A DNA stretch of 64,000 nt, from positions 124,001-188,000 of the forward strand of contig JAHHHT010000004.1 of NCBI GenBank assembly GCA_019359235.1, in the 5' to 3' direction. A model generated the notes under the pieces. That model was not told where the DNA came from, did not search any database, and was given only the letters and a program-made list of their open reading frames with translations. Position 1 is the stretch's first letter; the number at the start of each line of letters is the position of its first letter. The translations under genes and the position numbers were made by a program. Positions 16,712-25,620 of this stretch are shown here, one piece after another. This DNA comes from Oscillatoria princeps RMCB-10. Its GTDB lineage: Bacteria > Cyanobacteriota > Cyanobacteriia > Cyanobacteriales > Oscillatoriaceae.

Positions 16712-17911
16712 CTATAAATTTTTGCAAATTTGACTGGCAACCTCACTCCCAATTGCCAAGGAAGCCGTTGCAGCCGGACTGGGAGCGTTCAAAACGTGGA
16801 GTGCGTTGCGCCGGCTAATCAAATAAAAGTCTTCCACCAATTCCCCACTAGGCCATAAAGCCTGAGCCCTCACTCCCGCGCCTCCAGTCTCTAAATCTTC
16901 TTCCCGAATTTCCGGAACCAACTTCTGCAAAGATTTGCAAAACAGCTTTTTGCTAAACGATCCTTGCAGCTCATTCAAACTCATCTGCCAGTGCTTGCCG
17001 ATTAATCTCCAAAACCCCACATAGGACAGCACATCATACAAATCTCTCACATCCACCTGGGATTTCCGATAGCCCTCCCGCTGGAAAGCCAGCACAGCAT
17101 TGGGCCCGGCTTCAACTCCTCCGTGAATCAAGCGGGTAAAATGAACTCCCAAGAAAGGGAATTGCGGGTCTGGAACCGGGTAAACCAAATTCCTCACCAA
17201 AAACTGCCGGTCTGCCTTTATCTTATAATACTCCCCGCGAAACGGCACAATTCTGATTTCCCGCTTTTCTCCCGCCAACTCGCTAACCCTGTCGCAGTGC
17301 AAACCGGCACAGTTGACCAAAAAATCCGCCTGAAACTCGACCGCCGCTGTTTCAGCCACCCAACTTTCCCCGACTTGTTTCAAGCCGCACACCTTGGCTT
17401 TTGTTACAACCTCATTCCCCTGTTCTTGGATTTTCTCCTGCAGCTTCTCGCAAACTTTCCCGTAATCTACAATACCTTCCTGCGGCACCCTCACTGCCGC
17501 TACCCCAGCAACATGCGGCTCAATTTCTCGCATTTCCTCTGGATTTAACAGCTTCAACCCCTGCAGCCCATTTTTCTGCCCTCTTGACAGCAAATTGTGC
17601 AGGCGGGGAACTTCACTTTCACTAGCCGCCACGACCAACTTGCCGCAAATCTCGTGGGGAATCTCATTTTCCCTGCAAAAGGCTATCATCTCTTGGATGC
17701 CAGATACAGCCAGCCGAGCTTTCGCCGAACCGGGTTTGTAATACAGTCCGGCGTGCAAAACCCCGCTGTTATTTCCAGACTGGTGCTTGCCAACTTCACC
17801 CTCTTTTTCCAAGACGGTAATTCTCGCACCCGGACATTGTTGGCCCAGCTTGTATGCCGTTGCCAGTCCGACAATCCCGCCGCCAATAATTAGAATTTTC
17901 TCTGCTCCCAT
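16712..17911 (-). CDS. lhgO: L-2-hydroxyglutarate oxidase / FAD-dependent oxidoreductase (LhgO family)
   Basis: 399-aa flavoenzyme of the DAO superfamily, expected to oxidise L-2-hydroxyglutarate to 2-oxoglutarate. The FAD-binding motif GGGIVGLATAYKL is at about residues 10-22. The flavin-contact segment HQSGNNSGVLHAGLYY (about 43-58) is diagnostic for LhgO. The middle part NCAGLHCDRV and the C-terminal GAGVRAQAL followed by HVLNAPSPAATASLAIG complete the fold. Length and motifs agree with the family. The ATG at 17911 starts MGAEKILIIGGG. It is a single gene with no obvious partner, divergent from the histidine kinase gene. Confidence 0.9.
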   Translation of the reverse strand: MGAEKILIIGGGIVGLATAYKLGQQCPGARITVLEKEGEVGKHQSGNNSGVLHAGLYYKPGSAKARLAVSGIQEMIAFCRENEIPHEICGKLVVAASESEVPRLHNLLSRGQKNGLQGLKLLNPEEMREIEPHVAGVAAVRVPQEGIVDYGKVCEKLQEKIQEQGNEVVTKAKVCGLKQVGESWVAETAAVEFQADFLVNCAGLHCDRVSELAGEKREIRIVPFRGEYYKIKADRQFLVRNLVYPVPDPQFPFLGVHFTRLIHGGVEAGPNAVLAFQREGYRKSQVDVRDLYDVLSYVGFWRLIGKHWQMSLNELQGSFSKKLFCKSLQKLVPEIREEDLETGGAGVRAQALWPSGELVEDFYLISRRNALHVLNAPSPAATASLAIGSEVASQICKNL

Positions 17912-18372
17912 AAGAATTCCTTAATAGCATTGTTTGTGGGGGGGGTGGGTGACGCGCTTCGCGTTACCCACCCTACAATACTTAAGCACACATTTCTAAT
18001 ATCGGGCTGACTTCTTTATCTTTATTTCAGGAACCTTCCCCGCGAACGTGACCGCAAGCTCACACGAATTCCCCCGCTCTGTCCGACTCCCCTCACTTAC
18101 TGTTGGCAATCTGATATTACAGCCAGACAGCACTGGCACTCACCGGCTCCCACTGCGCCCTGACGCTGCGGCCCAGCACATATCTGCCAAAAAGTCAAGA
18201 GTTGCAATTTCGTGAGAGCGGGTTGATAAAGTCACTGTTAAGACAGAGAGTGGCCAGAAACCGGGAATCTTGCTGCAGGATCGCAGGGGGGTTTATTTAA
18301 TTTTATTGTAAACTCAATTAGACCCGCTATATAAATAGCAAATAGTAAAATAAAAATGTAAAAGCTAGTGCT
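17912..18372. other. Intergenic region between divergent lhgO and histidine kinase genes
   Basis: No gene. A hairpin GGGTGGGTGACGCGC...GCGTTACCCACCC is at 17944-17975, next to lhgO. The last 80 bp (18290-18372) are AT-rich, with TATAAA-like segments, and probably carry the histidine kinase promoter. Confidence 0.5.
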
Positions 18373-19695
18373 ATGTTCCAAACGACTCGCAGGCGTTTAG
18401 CGATCTGGTACACAGCCGTAACAGCGGTACTGCTGCTGCTGTTTGCCACGGGTGTCTATTTCTACGTGCGCAGCACCTTGATTGAGCGGATAGACGACAC
18501 CCTCAACCATGTAGTGGAAGTGGTAGAGCGCTCGCTGGTCATCGAGCCGGTGCAGCGATCACCGGCAGGTGGAAACCAGTACCGGATTAACGTAGAAGCC
18601 AGCTTTCGCGACAACGCGCAGAACTTAGAAGACGACCACATTGACTTAGAATGGTTTAGCCCCACCGGCTTTTTGCTGAGGTCTACCCTGCACGAACCGC
18701 TAGACATTCCCCTGCAGCCCAAGCGTACCGGCTCCACAGTGCAGCTCTCCTCCGGTCAGTTGCTGCGACAGGTGACAGAGCGGGTAGAAATCGGGCGACA
18801 GGTGCTCGGATATTTGCGAGTCAGCCATCCCTGGTTTGAAGTCACCAAACCAATCCGCCAGCTGACATTAGATTTGAGCTTAGGCATCAGTTTAATGCTA
18901 GTATCTGTTGCCGCCAGCGGCTGGTTTCTTTCCGGATTAGCGATCAAGCCGGTGCGGGAGTCGTACCAGCGCCTGAAACAGTTCACAGCTGACGCCTCCC
19001 ACGAATTGAGAAATCCGATTGCCATGATTCAAACCAACGTGCAGGCGTCTCTGTCTGACCCAGATTTAGAGCCGGCGCAGCACCGGCAGCAGCTGCAAGT
19101 CGTGGAGAGACTGACGCGCCGGTTGGGGCGTTTGGTGGACGATTTGCTATTTCTCGCCCGACAGGATAGCGCCGCAGTAAAAAGCCGGTGGGTTGAGATT
19201 CCCCTAGACGCCCTGCTGATGGAAGTCATGGAAGAACAGCAGGCGGTTGCCGGTGAAAAAGGCATCACCCTCTGCGCAGACTTGATTGAGCCCCCCCTTT
19301 CTCTTTCCCTCGACGCCTCCGCAGAGAATCTGTTCGTACTTCAGGGAGACTGGGACCAGCTGGCGCGTCTGTTTACCAACCTTGTTTCTAATGCCGTGCA
19401 GCACACCCCAACGGGCGGTGAAGTGCGGCTGGAATTGGAGCGCACCGGCAGCCACCTGCAAGTCAAAGTGATTGACACCGGCACCGGCATTCCAGAGGAC
19501 GCCTTACCTCACCTATTCGACCGTTTTTATCGCGCAGATCCCGCTCGCACTCACGGGGCGACAGCCGGTTCCGGATTGGGGCTGGCGATTGCCCGGGCGA
19601 TTGTAGAAAATCACCAGGGGCACATTAAAATTGAAAGCCAGCTGAAGCGCGGCACCACGGTTACAGTCACCTTGCCGGTGTTTAACACCCATTAA
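18373..19695 (+). CDS. Two-component sensor histidine kinase
   Basis: 440-aa membrane sensor kinase. Transmembrane segments lie at about 10-32 and 166-190 and enclose a periplasmic region of about 130 residues. After a short linker comes the dimerisation domain with the phospho-acceptor His at about 210 (DASHELRNPIA). The ATPase domain has the N-box (LVSNAVQHTP), G1 (DTGTGIPEDA), F-box (LFDRFYRAD) and G2 (GSGLGLAIA). No receiver or regulator gene is adjacent, so the partner is unknown. The protein resembles cyanobacterial sensor kinases of the RppB/NrsS type, but I do not assign a name. Two GTTCCCAG-type repeats follow the stop. Confidence 0.92.
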   Translation: MFQTTRRRLAIWYTAVTAVLLLLFATGVYFYVRSTLIERIDDTLNHVVEVVERSLVIEPVQRSPAGGNQYRINVEASFRDNAQNLEDDHIDLEWFSPTGFLLRSTLHEPLDIPLQPKRTGSTVQLSSGQLLRQVTERVEIGRQVLGYLRVSHPWFEVTKPIRQLTLDLSLGISLMLVSVAASGWFLSGLAIKPVRESYQRLKQFTADASHELRNPIAMIQTNVQASLSDPDLEPAQHRQQLQVVERLTRRLGRLVDDLLFLARQDSAAVKSRWVEIPLDALLMEVMEEQQAVAGEKGITLCADLIEPPLSLSLDASAENLFVLQGDWDQLARLFTNLVSNAVQHTPTGGEVRLELERTGSHLQVKVIDTGTGIPEDALPHLFDRFYRADPARTHGATAGSGLGLAIARAIVENHQGHIKIESQLKRGTTVTVTLPVFNTH

Positions 19696-19704
19696 AAATT
19701 TTTC

Positions 19705-19970
19705 TCGTTTTTCTCGTTCCCAGGGCAGCCACGGGGGGCTGCCCCTACTGCCTGGGAACGAAGATGAGGAGGCTCTGCCTCCGCAACCCCCGCAAAAAAA
19801 TCGTTTTCTCGTTCTTCTCGCTCTTAGGCGGAGCTTAGGAGCGAGGAAATTAGATTATCCAGTTTGATCCCCCCCCTAGCCCCCCCTTAAAAAGGGGGGG
19901 ACATTTTTCTCGTTCCCAGCCTCAGGCTGGGAACGAAGATGAGGAGGCTCTGCCTCCGCAACCCCGCAAA
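19705..19970. repeat. Cluster of inverted repeats behind the histidine kinase gene
   Basis: It contains CTCGTTCCCAGG/CCTGGGAACGA around 19716-19760 enclosing a GCAGCCACGGGGGGCTGC hairpin, a second hairpin at about 19815-19846, a GATCCCCCCCCTAGC...TTAAAAAGGGGGGG element at 19865-19900, and CTCGTTCCCAG...CTGGGAACGA at about 19909-19936. The phrase GATGAGGAGGCTCTGCCTCC recurs at about 19763 and 19939. Confidence 0.75.
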
Positions 19971-19975
19971 AATTA

Positions 19976-20641
19976 TTAATTTTTAACTTTTACCTCCTCC
20001 TCAGGAGATTTAGCGAGTTCCTCTGAGAGCCACCTGGCAAATTTTCCCTCAAACACAAAAGCCTCCCGCTCCATTGTATTGCGCCGGTAGTTTTGACCGG
20101 CACGCTTGTATTCCTTGAAATACTGGTATCCAAACTTATCTAGCCCCCCTAATTCTTCATACTGTTTTACGTGTACGAGCTCGTGAGCCAGCAGAATAAG
20201 CTGCTTAACATCACCCGGTTTATAGGGGGCGGTAACATAAATTTTGGGCCCGTAAACTTGCGCGTTCGACTTGCCAACATCTATTCTTAAACTAGCCGCC
20301 ACCCACTCATCCATTAGGGTCGCGCTGTAGACCACCTCAACCCGGTCTACTAAATCCCCAAAGTGAGGCCGCAAATATCGCTTTTGAAGGTCATCTAAGC
20401 CTCGCCCCCAGCCGTTATTTTTCGCCATGAATTGGGAGGCCCCTTTGTACGCTACCGCACCCACCTCGCCCCAGGCTTTTTCTGAAATATTTTTGGGAAC
20501 TTTTTCCTTACCCATCTGTGCGATAATCTGAGATGAATATCCGATGTCAAAACTATTCACTGCCAAATGATAACCCCCTATTCCTAAAGTTGCTAACCCG
20601 ACTAATGCTCCCAAACACCAAATTTTTCTGGCCCACTTCAT
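19976..20641 (-). CDS. Putative membrane-anchored zincin metallopeptidase-like protein
   Basis: 221 aa. The N-terminus (MKWARKIW then GALVGLATLGIGG) is a signal peptide or membrane anchor, so the rest faces the periplasm or lumen. The centre carries AHELVHVKQYEE (about residues 151-162), an HExxH zinc motif as in DUF4157-type proteins, followed about 40 residues later by EREAFVFE, a possible third ligand. Substrate unknown. The start at 20641 gives a good signal sequence. The gene is isolated between repeat clusters. Confidence 0.75.
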   Translation of the reverse strand: MKWARKIWCLGALVGLATLGIGGYHLAVNSFDIGYSSQIIAQMGKEKVPKNISEKAWGEVGAVAYKGASQFMAKNNGWGRGLDDLQKRYLRPHFGDLVDRVEVVYSATLMDEWVAASLRIDVGKSNAQVYGPKIYVTAPYKPGDVKQLILLAHELVHVKQYEELGGLDKFGYQYFKEYKRAGQNYRRNTMEREAFVFEGKFARWLSEELAKSPEEEVKVKN

Positions 20642-21219
20642 AGCACAACCACTTCAACTTTTAGGCAGTTCTTCTTTGAGAGATTTTCTCTTCCCGTGAA
20701 AGTTTACATTTCTTAAGCCCTTGTCCCCAATTCTACTGATCTAGCTTCCTGATGTGACACGTTTCCCATGTTAAACAACAGGGTGACAGTAAATCAAGAG
20801 GCGATTGTGCTTCCCACGCCTGCGATCGGCTGCCGGTGCTGTGCCCTCCGCACCGGCACCGCAGGAATCGCCCACACCTCATGCGAGACAGGGGCGACAC
20901 GAGCGCGAAACTGGCATTCAACGAACGCGACGTTTGAGCGGCGGCGTCTGTTCCTGCGCTCGCTTACTGTGGGGCAATCTCGCGGCAACTCGCCCCTGCG
21001 CCCAGCGCCTGGGTATAATTGCCGGGGAGCCGGCGAGCATCTGCCAAATGATTAAAAGTATTAGCCTCGCCGGTGGGGGCGATACCAATGCATGGATTTT
21101 AGATTTTGGATGCATGGATTTAAAACCCGGACATCCCGCGTTCCCAGGCTGAGCCTGGGAACGCGGATCGGTCGGCTCTGCCTTCTTTCGACCACATGCA
21201 GCATTATTAGCCTAACAGC
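20642..21219. other. Intergenic region, no gene recognised
   Basis: Frames of 60-115 codons here have no recognisable motif. There is a GTTCCCAGGCTGAGCCTGGGAACGC inverted repeat at about 21141-21165. The 3' part leads into the MITE-like element at 21220. Confidence 0.5.
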
Positions 21220-21360
21220 TTAGAGACTGTTTATAAAGAAAAGTGAAGGAGCCAGAAACCGGGTTTCTTGGTGCGCCATTCCATATCACTTGACCCAGCA
21301 AAAGAAACCCGGTTTCTCAACCCCTGGCGGCCTTAACAATTATTTATAAACAGTCTCTTA
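21220..21360. mobile_element. MITE-like element with 18-bp terminal inverted repeats
   Basis: The left end TTAGAGACTGTTTATAAA (21220-21237) and the right end TTTATAAACAGTCTCTTA (21343-21360) are inverted repeats with a single mismatch, bounding 141 bp without a gene. Inside, at 21254-21269 and 21302-21317, are the two halves of an AGAAACC/GGTTTCT palindrome separated by about 32 bp. A related end (GACTGTTTATAAAGAAAAG) occurs at about 51605. The target duplication is not clear (possibly TTA). Confidence 0.7.
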
Positions 21361-21640
21361 TAGCGGTTTTCAGTTGGATGAAGTACGCCCCAGAAACCCG
21401 GTTTCTTTAAGAAACCGGCTTTCTCAGTACCTCACAAAGGATGAAAAACGCTATATCTATCTCAACCCGGTCCGCTCTCATGTCCGGTCGCATCTATTGT
21501 GTTTCTTACTGCGATCCAAAGAACCTGCAATCTATCTCACCCGCTCCTCAGGGCAGCCACGGGGGGCTGCCCCTACCCCTGCTGTGCGAAAACAGCCTAA
21601 TTGATACTAATGCCCCGCTCGTTCAGCCCCACCCATAAAC
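21361..21640. repeat. Palindromic repeat and a 30-bp dispersed repeat
   Basis: 21359-21389 (TATAGCGGTTTTCAGTTG then GATGAAGTACGC) recurs with few changes at 61011-61041. An AGAAACCCGGTTTCTT palindrome is at 21392-21424. A GCAGCCACGGGGGGCTGC hairpin at about 21553-21570 matches the one at 19725. No gene. Confidence 0.7.
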
Positions 21641-22748
21641 TCAATTTGACTCCACTCGTTGAGCAACAGGACCTCCTCTTTCCCACCCTCCAGAGCGCCA
21701 GCCTTGCCTCACCGCTTGCCGGTAAAAACTGCGGGCTTTCGGGCAGTCTCCCACTTGCCGGTACAGTCTGGCAAATGACCGCAGCGTCACCAGCTCCTGA
21801 CACCGGCTTTCCCGCTCCGTGGCCAATTTTAACCGCTCCTCCCGCAGCTGAAAAGCGCGGGAATACCGTCCCAGAGAGCTGCTAGAAGCCACCAAACCGT
21901 CAATCGTAAAGGAACTGGTTGCGGAAATCAAAACTCTGTTTCGCCAGCTGCAGCGCCATGCCGCAGTTCAAGCTTGCCTCTCGATAGTTGCCGGTGGCAT
22001 GATAAGCCTCGCCCAAATTATTCAGCGTGTTCGCCTCGCCGGCGGGATCTGGCGCTTGCCGGCGAAAAACCAGCGCCGCTTCATAGCTTTTAATCGCCGC
22101 CTCGCAATCCCCCAACCCAGCCGCCACCAATCCCAGATTGCTCAGAGACAGCCCCATCCCGTCCAAACTTCTCACCCGGCGGGCAATTTCGAGCGCCTCA
22201 TCAAAAGTTTTTTTCGCCTCCGCTATTGCGCCGCGCCGCAGCAGAACCGTCCCCACATTATTTAAACCGTAAACCTGCCCCAGCAAGTCTTTTCTGTCCC
22301 GGGAGCTCGCCAGCCGGCGGCACAGGGCGTCATCCGCCAAATCGTAGCGCCCCAAACTGCCATAAGTCAGCCCGATAAAATCATAAGTCAGACCCTGCGC
22401 CTGCAGGTCGCCAATCCGGCGATATCTCTCCAGCGCCCGCCACCAGTAATCAATGGCCTTGTCCAGCTGCCCCAGGCGCTCCGCTTGGCCACCCAAACGC
22501 AGCAGCAAGTCGGCCTCATCCCTGTTAGGACTTGCGCAGAAACCGGTTTCTCAACCAGAAGTCAAGACTTTCAGCCCTCGTTCCAGAACCAGAAACCCGG
22601 TTTCTTTCATAGTTGTGCCTAAGTCCCGCCTGTCTTTCCCTTGCGTGCCACTGTTGATGCCGGTGTCGGGCTGCCGGTTGGAGTCAGCCGCACCGGCAAC
22701 CTTTGCGCCTGACACAGCCAGCAGCCCCACCGCCAGCCCTACGAACAT
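21641..22748 (-). pseudogene. Exported TPR-repeat protein gene, broken by a repeat insertion and a frameshift
   Basis: Read from 22748 on the minus strand, the gene starts with a hydrophobic export segment (MFVGLAVGLLAVSGAKVAGA). After about 25 residues it runs into palindromic repeat DNA at 22539-22606, translated as KETGFLVLE, and stops at 22551-22553. TPR text resumes beyond the repeat (RDEADLLLRLGGQAERLGQ) and gives at least four TPR units, for example DLQAQGLTYDFIGLTYGSLG and GMGLSLSNLGLVAAGLGDCE. Near 21908 a two-base loss shifts the frame, and the last repeats (GLVASSSSLGRYSRAFQLRE) continue to 21641. So the gene has an insertion and at least one indel. The upstream neighbour is the sigma-like gene. 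The original protein was probably a periplasmic scaffold. Confidence 0.8.
22539..22606. repeat. Palindromic repeat pair inside the TPR gene
   Basis: Two half-palindromes (AGAAACCGGTTTCT at 22539 and AGAAACCCGGTTTCTTT at 22591) about 38 bp apart interrupt the coding frame. This is the only copy of this family seen inside a recognisable coding sequence. Confidence 0.75.
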
Positions 22749-22755
22749 TTGCCGA

Positions 22756-22784
22756 ATTATACCATAAGCTTTTATATTTGTCAA
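22756..22784 (-). promoter_or_regulatory. Perfect consensus sigma-70 promoter (TTGACA-17-TATAAT)
   Basis: On the minus strand TTGACA (22784-22779) and TATAAT (22761-22756) are exactly 17 bp apart, the full consensus. Predicted transcription would start about 7 bp on, near 22749. The ATG of the exported TPR protein is at 22748, so the mRNA would be leaderless, or the real start codon lies further in. Confidence 0.75.
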
Positions 22785-22806
22785 GGAAATTTCTTCACCG
22801 GCGCAC

Positions 22807-23532
22807 CTAATTAACAGCTGAGCCCTCAGCAGGAGGACTCGTCTGGCCATCGAGATAAATCGCGTGAATATCAGCCGGCAGCTGAGCTTCCAGCAGGCGA
22901 TACCCTTCTTCGAGGATTTTGGCCACCTCAGCCGGTGTGAGAGTGTCTCCCTCCGCCTGAAGGTAAGCCGCAATCCGGGTTTCACTCCAGTGGAAAGTCT
23001 GAGCCATGACGACCGCCACCCGCTGCAGGGGCAAAAGCAAGTCCAGCGCTTGCTGGACATAACACCACAGGGGAGGGGGCGCAGCTTGCAGCGAGTAGTG
23101 GATCGACTCCACCGGCGGCAATTCCACCGAGTTAATGCACAGAGCCGTCGTATTGATCAGCCAGTTCTGCAAGCTCAGAACCGACGCCTTAGAGCTGGTG
23201 TCATAATCCGGGCGCAGATCCAAATCCCGCAGTTCGTAAAAGATGTGCCGCCAGGTGAGGGCAAACAGATAGTCAGCCTGCACCACCGATTTAGCCGAGT
23301 GAGAAATCAGCGTATAGACAATCGGGCTGTAGCGAGCGAAGAGCGCTGTGAAGAACTTCCCCTGGTCGGGATGGCGCTGAAACAGCGTCAGCAATTCCTG
23401 ATCGCTGTGATGAAACAGCGACTTGACCACCGGATGGTTGCATTCTGGAAAAGTAGGCAGTTGCACAGTTTCTAACCACCTGCTGCTATTGTTTCCTAAC
23501 TTACTATATCCAGTGAAACCAGCAACTGACAC
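22807..23532 (-). CDS. Sigma-70-like (group 3/ECF-type) conserved cyanobacterial protein
   Basis: 241 aa. It resembles a cyanobacterial family of small sigma-factor-like proteins: LLTLFQRHPDQGKFFTALF and ARYSPIVYTLI recall sigma region 2, and the C-terminal MAQTFHWSETRIAAYLQAEG followed by LTPAEVAKILEEGYRLL recalls a region 4 helix-turn-helix. Family similarity starts at about residue 25 (LPTFPECNHP), so the GTG at 23532 may be too far upstream. A role in transcription is inferred from fold-like motifs only. The broken exported TPR gene follows 58 bp downstream on the same strand. DNA-binding residues cannot be verified by eye. Confidence 0.7.
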   Translation of the reverse strand: MSVAGFTGYSKLGNNSSRWLETVQLPTFPECNHPVVKSLFHHSDQELLTLFQRHPDQGKFFTALFARYSPIVYTLISHSAKSVVQADYLFALTWRHIFYELRDLDLRPDYDTSSKASVLSLQNWLINTTALCINSVELPPVESIHYSLQAAPPPLWCYVQQALDLLLPLQRVAVVMAQTFHWSETRIAAYLQAEGDTLTPAEVAKILEEGYRLLEAQLPADIHAIYLDGQTSPPAEGSAVN

Positions 23533-23752
23533 AGCCCGCTCGCCTGTAGGGGGGGGAGAGGGGGTAGAGGGGACAGCAGGAGTAAAATCTCAAACCGGCA
23601 CCCCAGCTCCCGGCGGCCACCGGCTGCGGGATTGATGTGGCCTTGATAGAATAATTAACAATAGCCTGCTTTCTGACTCTAAGTCCCAGTCACCAGACCG
23701 CCTGTCCGCAGATAAATTCTAGATAGCGTCGTTCATCCCTCATTGTTGGCTC

Positions 23753-24328
23753 ATGCCTCTAACAGTTAGTATCCCTCCCACCCTCAGCTCGTTGTTGCCC
23801 TCCCTGCCTCTGGACAGCCTGTTTTCCACCCAGGGGATCATGGTGATGCTGCTGGCGGCCTACGCCGGGGCCATGTGGATGTTTCTCACCAGCGCCCCCA
23901 AAGTTTACACCATCATGGTGTCCGATCTAGAGATAGCGCGACAGTTCTATGAAGGGCTGCTAGATCTGCCGGTGGCAGAAGTTCCCCTGCACTACTACTA
24001 CAACTACGAGCAAACCCTGGGAGCCACCGGCATTGACCCGCTTTACATGTCCGCCGGTGTGACAGCGCCCAAAACTACCTTGAACACCTCCGATGGGCTG
24101 TGGTACCAGCTCCAGAAAAACACCCAGCTGCACATTATCTCCGGGGCGAGTGTGGGGCAAAAAAACCGGCAGCGCCATGTCTGCTTCGATCGCGACTGCC
24201 TGGAGCAACTGCTGATGCGAGTGCAGACGCAGGGCGTCAAATACAAAATTCGCCAGGACAAGCCCCTGAACTTTTTGGCCAAAGATATCGAAGGGCGCGT
24301 CATCGAGATGTCCGAGGTGTCCAACTAG
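23753..24328 (+). CDS. VOC (glyoxalase/bleomycin-resistance-like) superfamily protein with membrane segment
   Basis: 191 aa. A hydrophobic segment at about 27-47 (GIMVMLLAAYAGAMWMFL) may anchor it. From about residue 50 there is a vicinal-oxygen-chelate fold: VYTIMVSDLEIARQFYEGLL is the typical first beta-alpha unit, and HVCFDRDCLEQLLMRVQTQG followed by DIEGRVIEMSE is typical of the second half. Metal-ligand positions are not obvious, so enzymatic activity is uncertain. It looks like a conserved cyanobacterial protein of unknown substrate. It stands alone, convergent with the LysR gene. The ATG at 23753 follows TGGCTC without a clear ribosome site. Confidence 0.75.
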   Translation: MPLTVSIPPTLSSLLPSLPLDSLFSTQGIMVMLLAAYAGAMWMFLTSAPKVYTIMVSDLEIARQFYEGLLDLPVAEVPLHYYYNYEQTLGATGIDPLYMSAGVTAPKTTLNTSDGLWYQLQKNTQLHIISGASVGQKNRQRHVCFDRDCLEQLLMRVQTQGVKYKIRQDKPLNFLAKDIEGRVIEMSEVSN

Positions 24329-24644
24329 CTCTCAGCTGCCCGCTTGCCGGGTGGGCCACGCCCGCCCCGGCACCACCGGCACCCCCGATCTCAAGTCAAG
24401 TTGAACACTCAGCAGCTCTCTTGTAGAGACAGCGGTTTATCGCCTCTCTTTGTGGCCCTCGCTTAAATCGCGTCTGAATCGCGCTCGGTCGAAAATTAAT
24501 CAGCCGGCGGACAGTCGCTTCAGCAAAAGAGCGCGGATTTCACCTGCAGGTGGGGCGCGGGTAGAACAAAGCAAAGCTCAACCCCATCCCCAAATCCCCC
24601 AATCCCGGCTCTCAAAACTCCCGCCCGCAAAGCGCGTATCCCGA
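24329..24644. other. Intergenic region between convergent genes
   Basis: No gene. A GTAGAGACAGCGGTTTATC-type imperfect palindrome at about 24422-24446 belongs to a family also seen at 27785 and 63468. Confidence 0.5.
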
Positions 24645-25574
24645 CTAACTCGTAATTTTAATAGCCGCAGTTTCCTCAGCCACCCGCTTTCCCTCATCCA
24701 GCAAATAGTCGAAAAAAGTGCTAGCAACCACAGACAGCTGCTTGCCGGTGGGATAGACAACATACCACTGCCTTGGAATCGGAAAGCCTTCCACATCCAG
24801 GATAGTCACCTGACCCGTATTGCCTTCCAGCGCCAAGACGTGGCGGGATAAAACAGACACTCCCAAACCGCCGGCAATCGCTTGTTTAATCGCCTCATTG
24901 CTGCCCAACTCCAGGCGCACCTTGAGCTTGAGCCCGCGTTCCTCGAACAGCTTTTGCACAGCTCCCCGCGTTCCCGAACCGGGCTCCCGCATAATAAAAG
25001 GCTCCTCGGCAATGCGCTCCAGGGGGATATTCTTTTGCCCAACCAGCGGGTGATTCCACCACGCCAGCACTTCCAGCGGGTTTTCCAGAAACGGCTGACA
25101 GTGGAGGTCGGAACCTGCCGGTGGCTGGCTGAGAATATACAGATCGTCCCGATTGAAGCTGAGACGTTCCAGCAACTGTTCGTGGTTGGTAACTTGCAGC
25201 GAGACATCAATGCCCGGGTAGCGCCGGCAGAACGGGCCCAGGATGCGCGGCACAAAATATTTGGCCGTTGTCACCACAGCCAGCCGCAGCTGGCCCTGCT
25301 TGAGCCCTTTCATATCCGCCACCGTGATCTCGAACTCAGACAGCCGAGCGAATATCTCGTGACAAGTCGCCAGCAGCTCTCGACCGGCATCCGTGAGATA
25401 GAGGCGCTTGCCCACCTGCTCGAACAGGGGCAAGCCCACCGCTTTCGTCAGCTGCTTCACCTGCATCGAGACAGTCGGTTGAGTCAGAAACAGCTCTTCA
25501 GCGGCGCGGGTAAAGCTGCCGTGCCGCGCCGCCGCTTCAAATACCTTTAACTGATGGAGCGTTGCCTGTAGCAA
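24645..25574 (-). CDS. LysR-type regulator of inorganic-carbon genes (CmpR/RbcR type)
   Basis: 309-aa LysR transcription factor. The N-terminal winged helix-turn-helix reads LHQLKVFEAAARHGSFTRAA then LFLTQPTVSMQVKQL. The C-terminal periplasmic-binding-like domain carries REPGSGTRGAVQKLF and SNEAIKQAIAGGLGVSVLS, typical of the CmpR/CbbR group that senses photorespiratory or carbon metabolites. I chose the TTG at 25574 because AGGAG lies 8 nt upstream and the product MLQATLHQLKVFEAA matches the usual start. Longer frames to 25595 use another TTG. Its position just behind ccmO supports a role in carbon-concentrating gene control. Whether it is CmpR proper or a paralogue cannot be decided by eye. 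Confidence 0.88.
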   Translation of the reverse strand: MLQATLHQLKVFEAAARHGSFTRAAEELFLTQPTVSMQVKQLTKAVGLPLFEQVGKRLYLTDAGRELLATCHEIFARLSEFEITVADMKGLKQGQLRLAVVTTAKYFVPRILGPFCRRYPGIDVSLQVTNHEQLLERLSFNRDDLYILSQPPAGSDLHCQPFLENPLEVLAWWNHPLVGQKNIPLERIAEEPFIMREPGSGTRGAVQKLFEERGLKLKVRLELGSNEAIKQAIAGGLGVSVLSRHVLALEGNTGQVTILDVEGFPIPRQWYVVYPTGKQLSVVASTFFDYLLDEGKRVAEETAAIKITS

Positions 25575-25611
25575 GTGACCTACTCCTGACCCCAATCATA
25601 GGGTTTTATCT

Positions 25612-25620
25612 ATTATACCA
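25612..25620 (-). promoter_or_regulatory. Extended -10 promoter of the LysR gene
   Basis: On the minus strand TGGTATAAT provides a perfect -10 with the TG extension. No good -35 is present, as expected for an extended -10 promoter or an activated one. TTA-N7-TAC at about 25606-25618 on the plus strand is a possible LysR box overlapping the -10 and would suit autoregulation. Confidence 0.5.
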
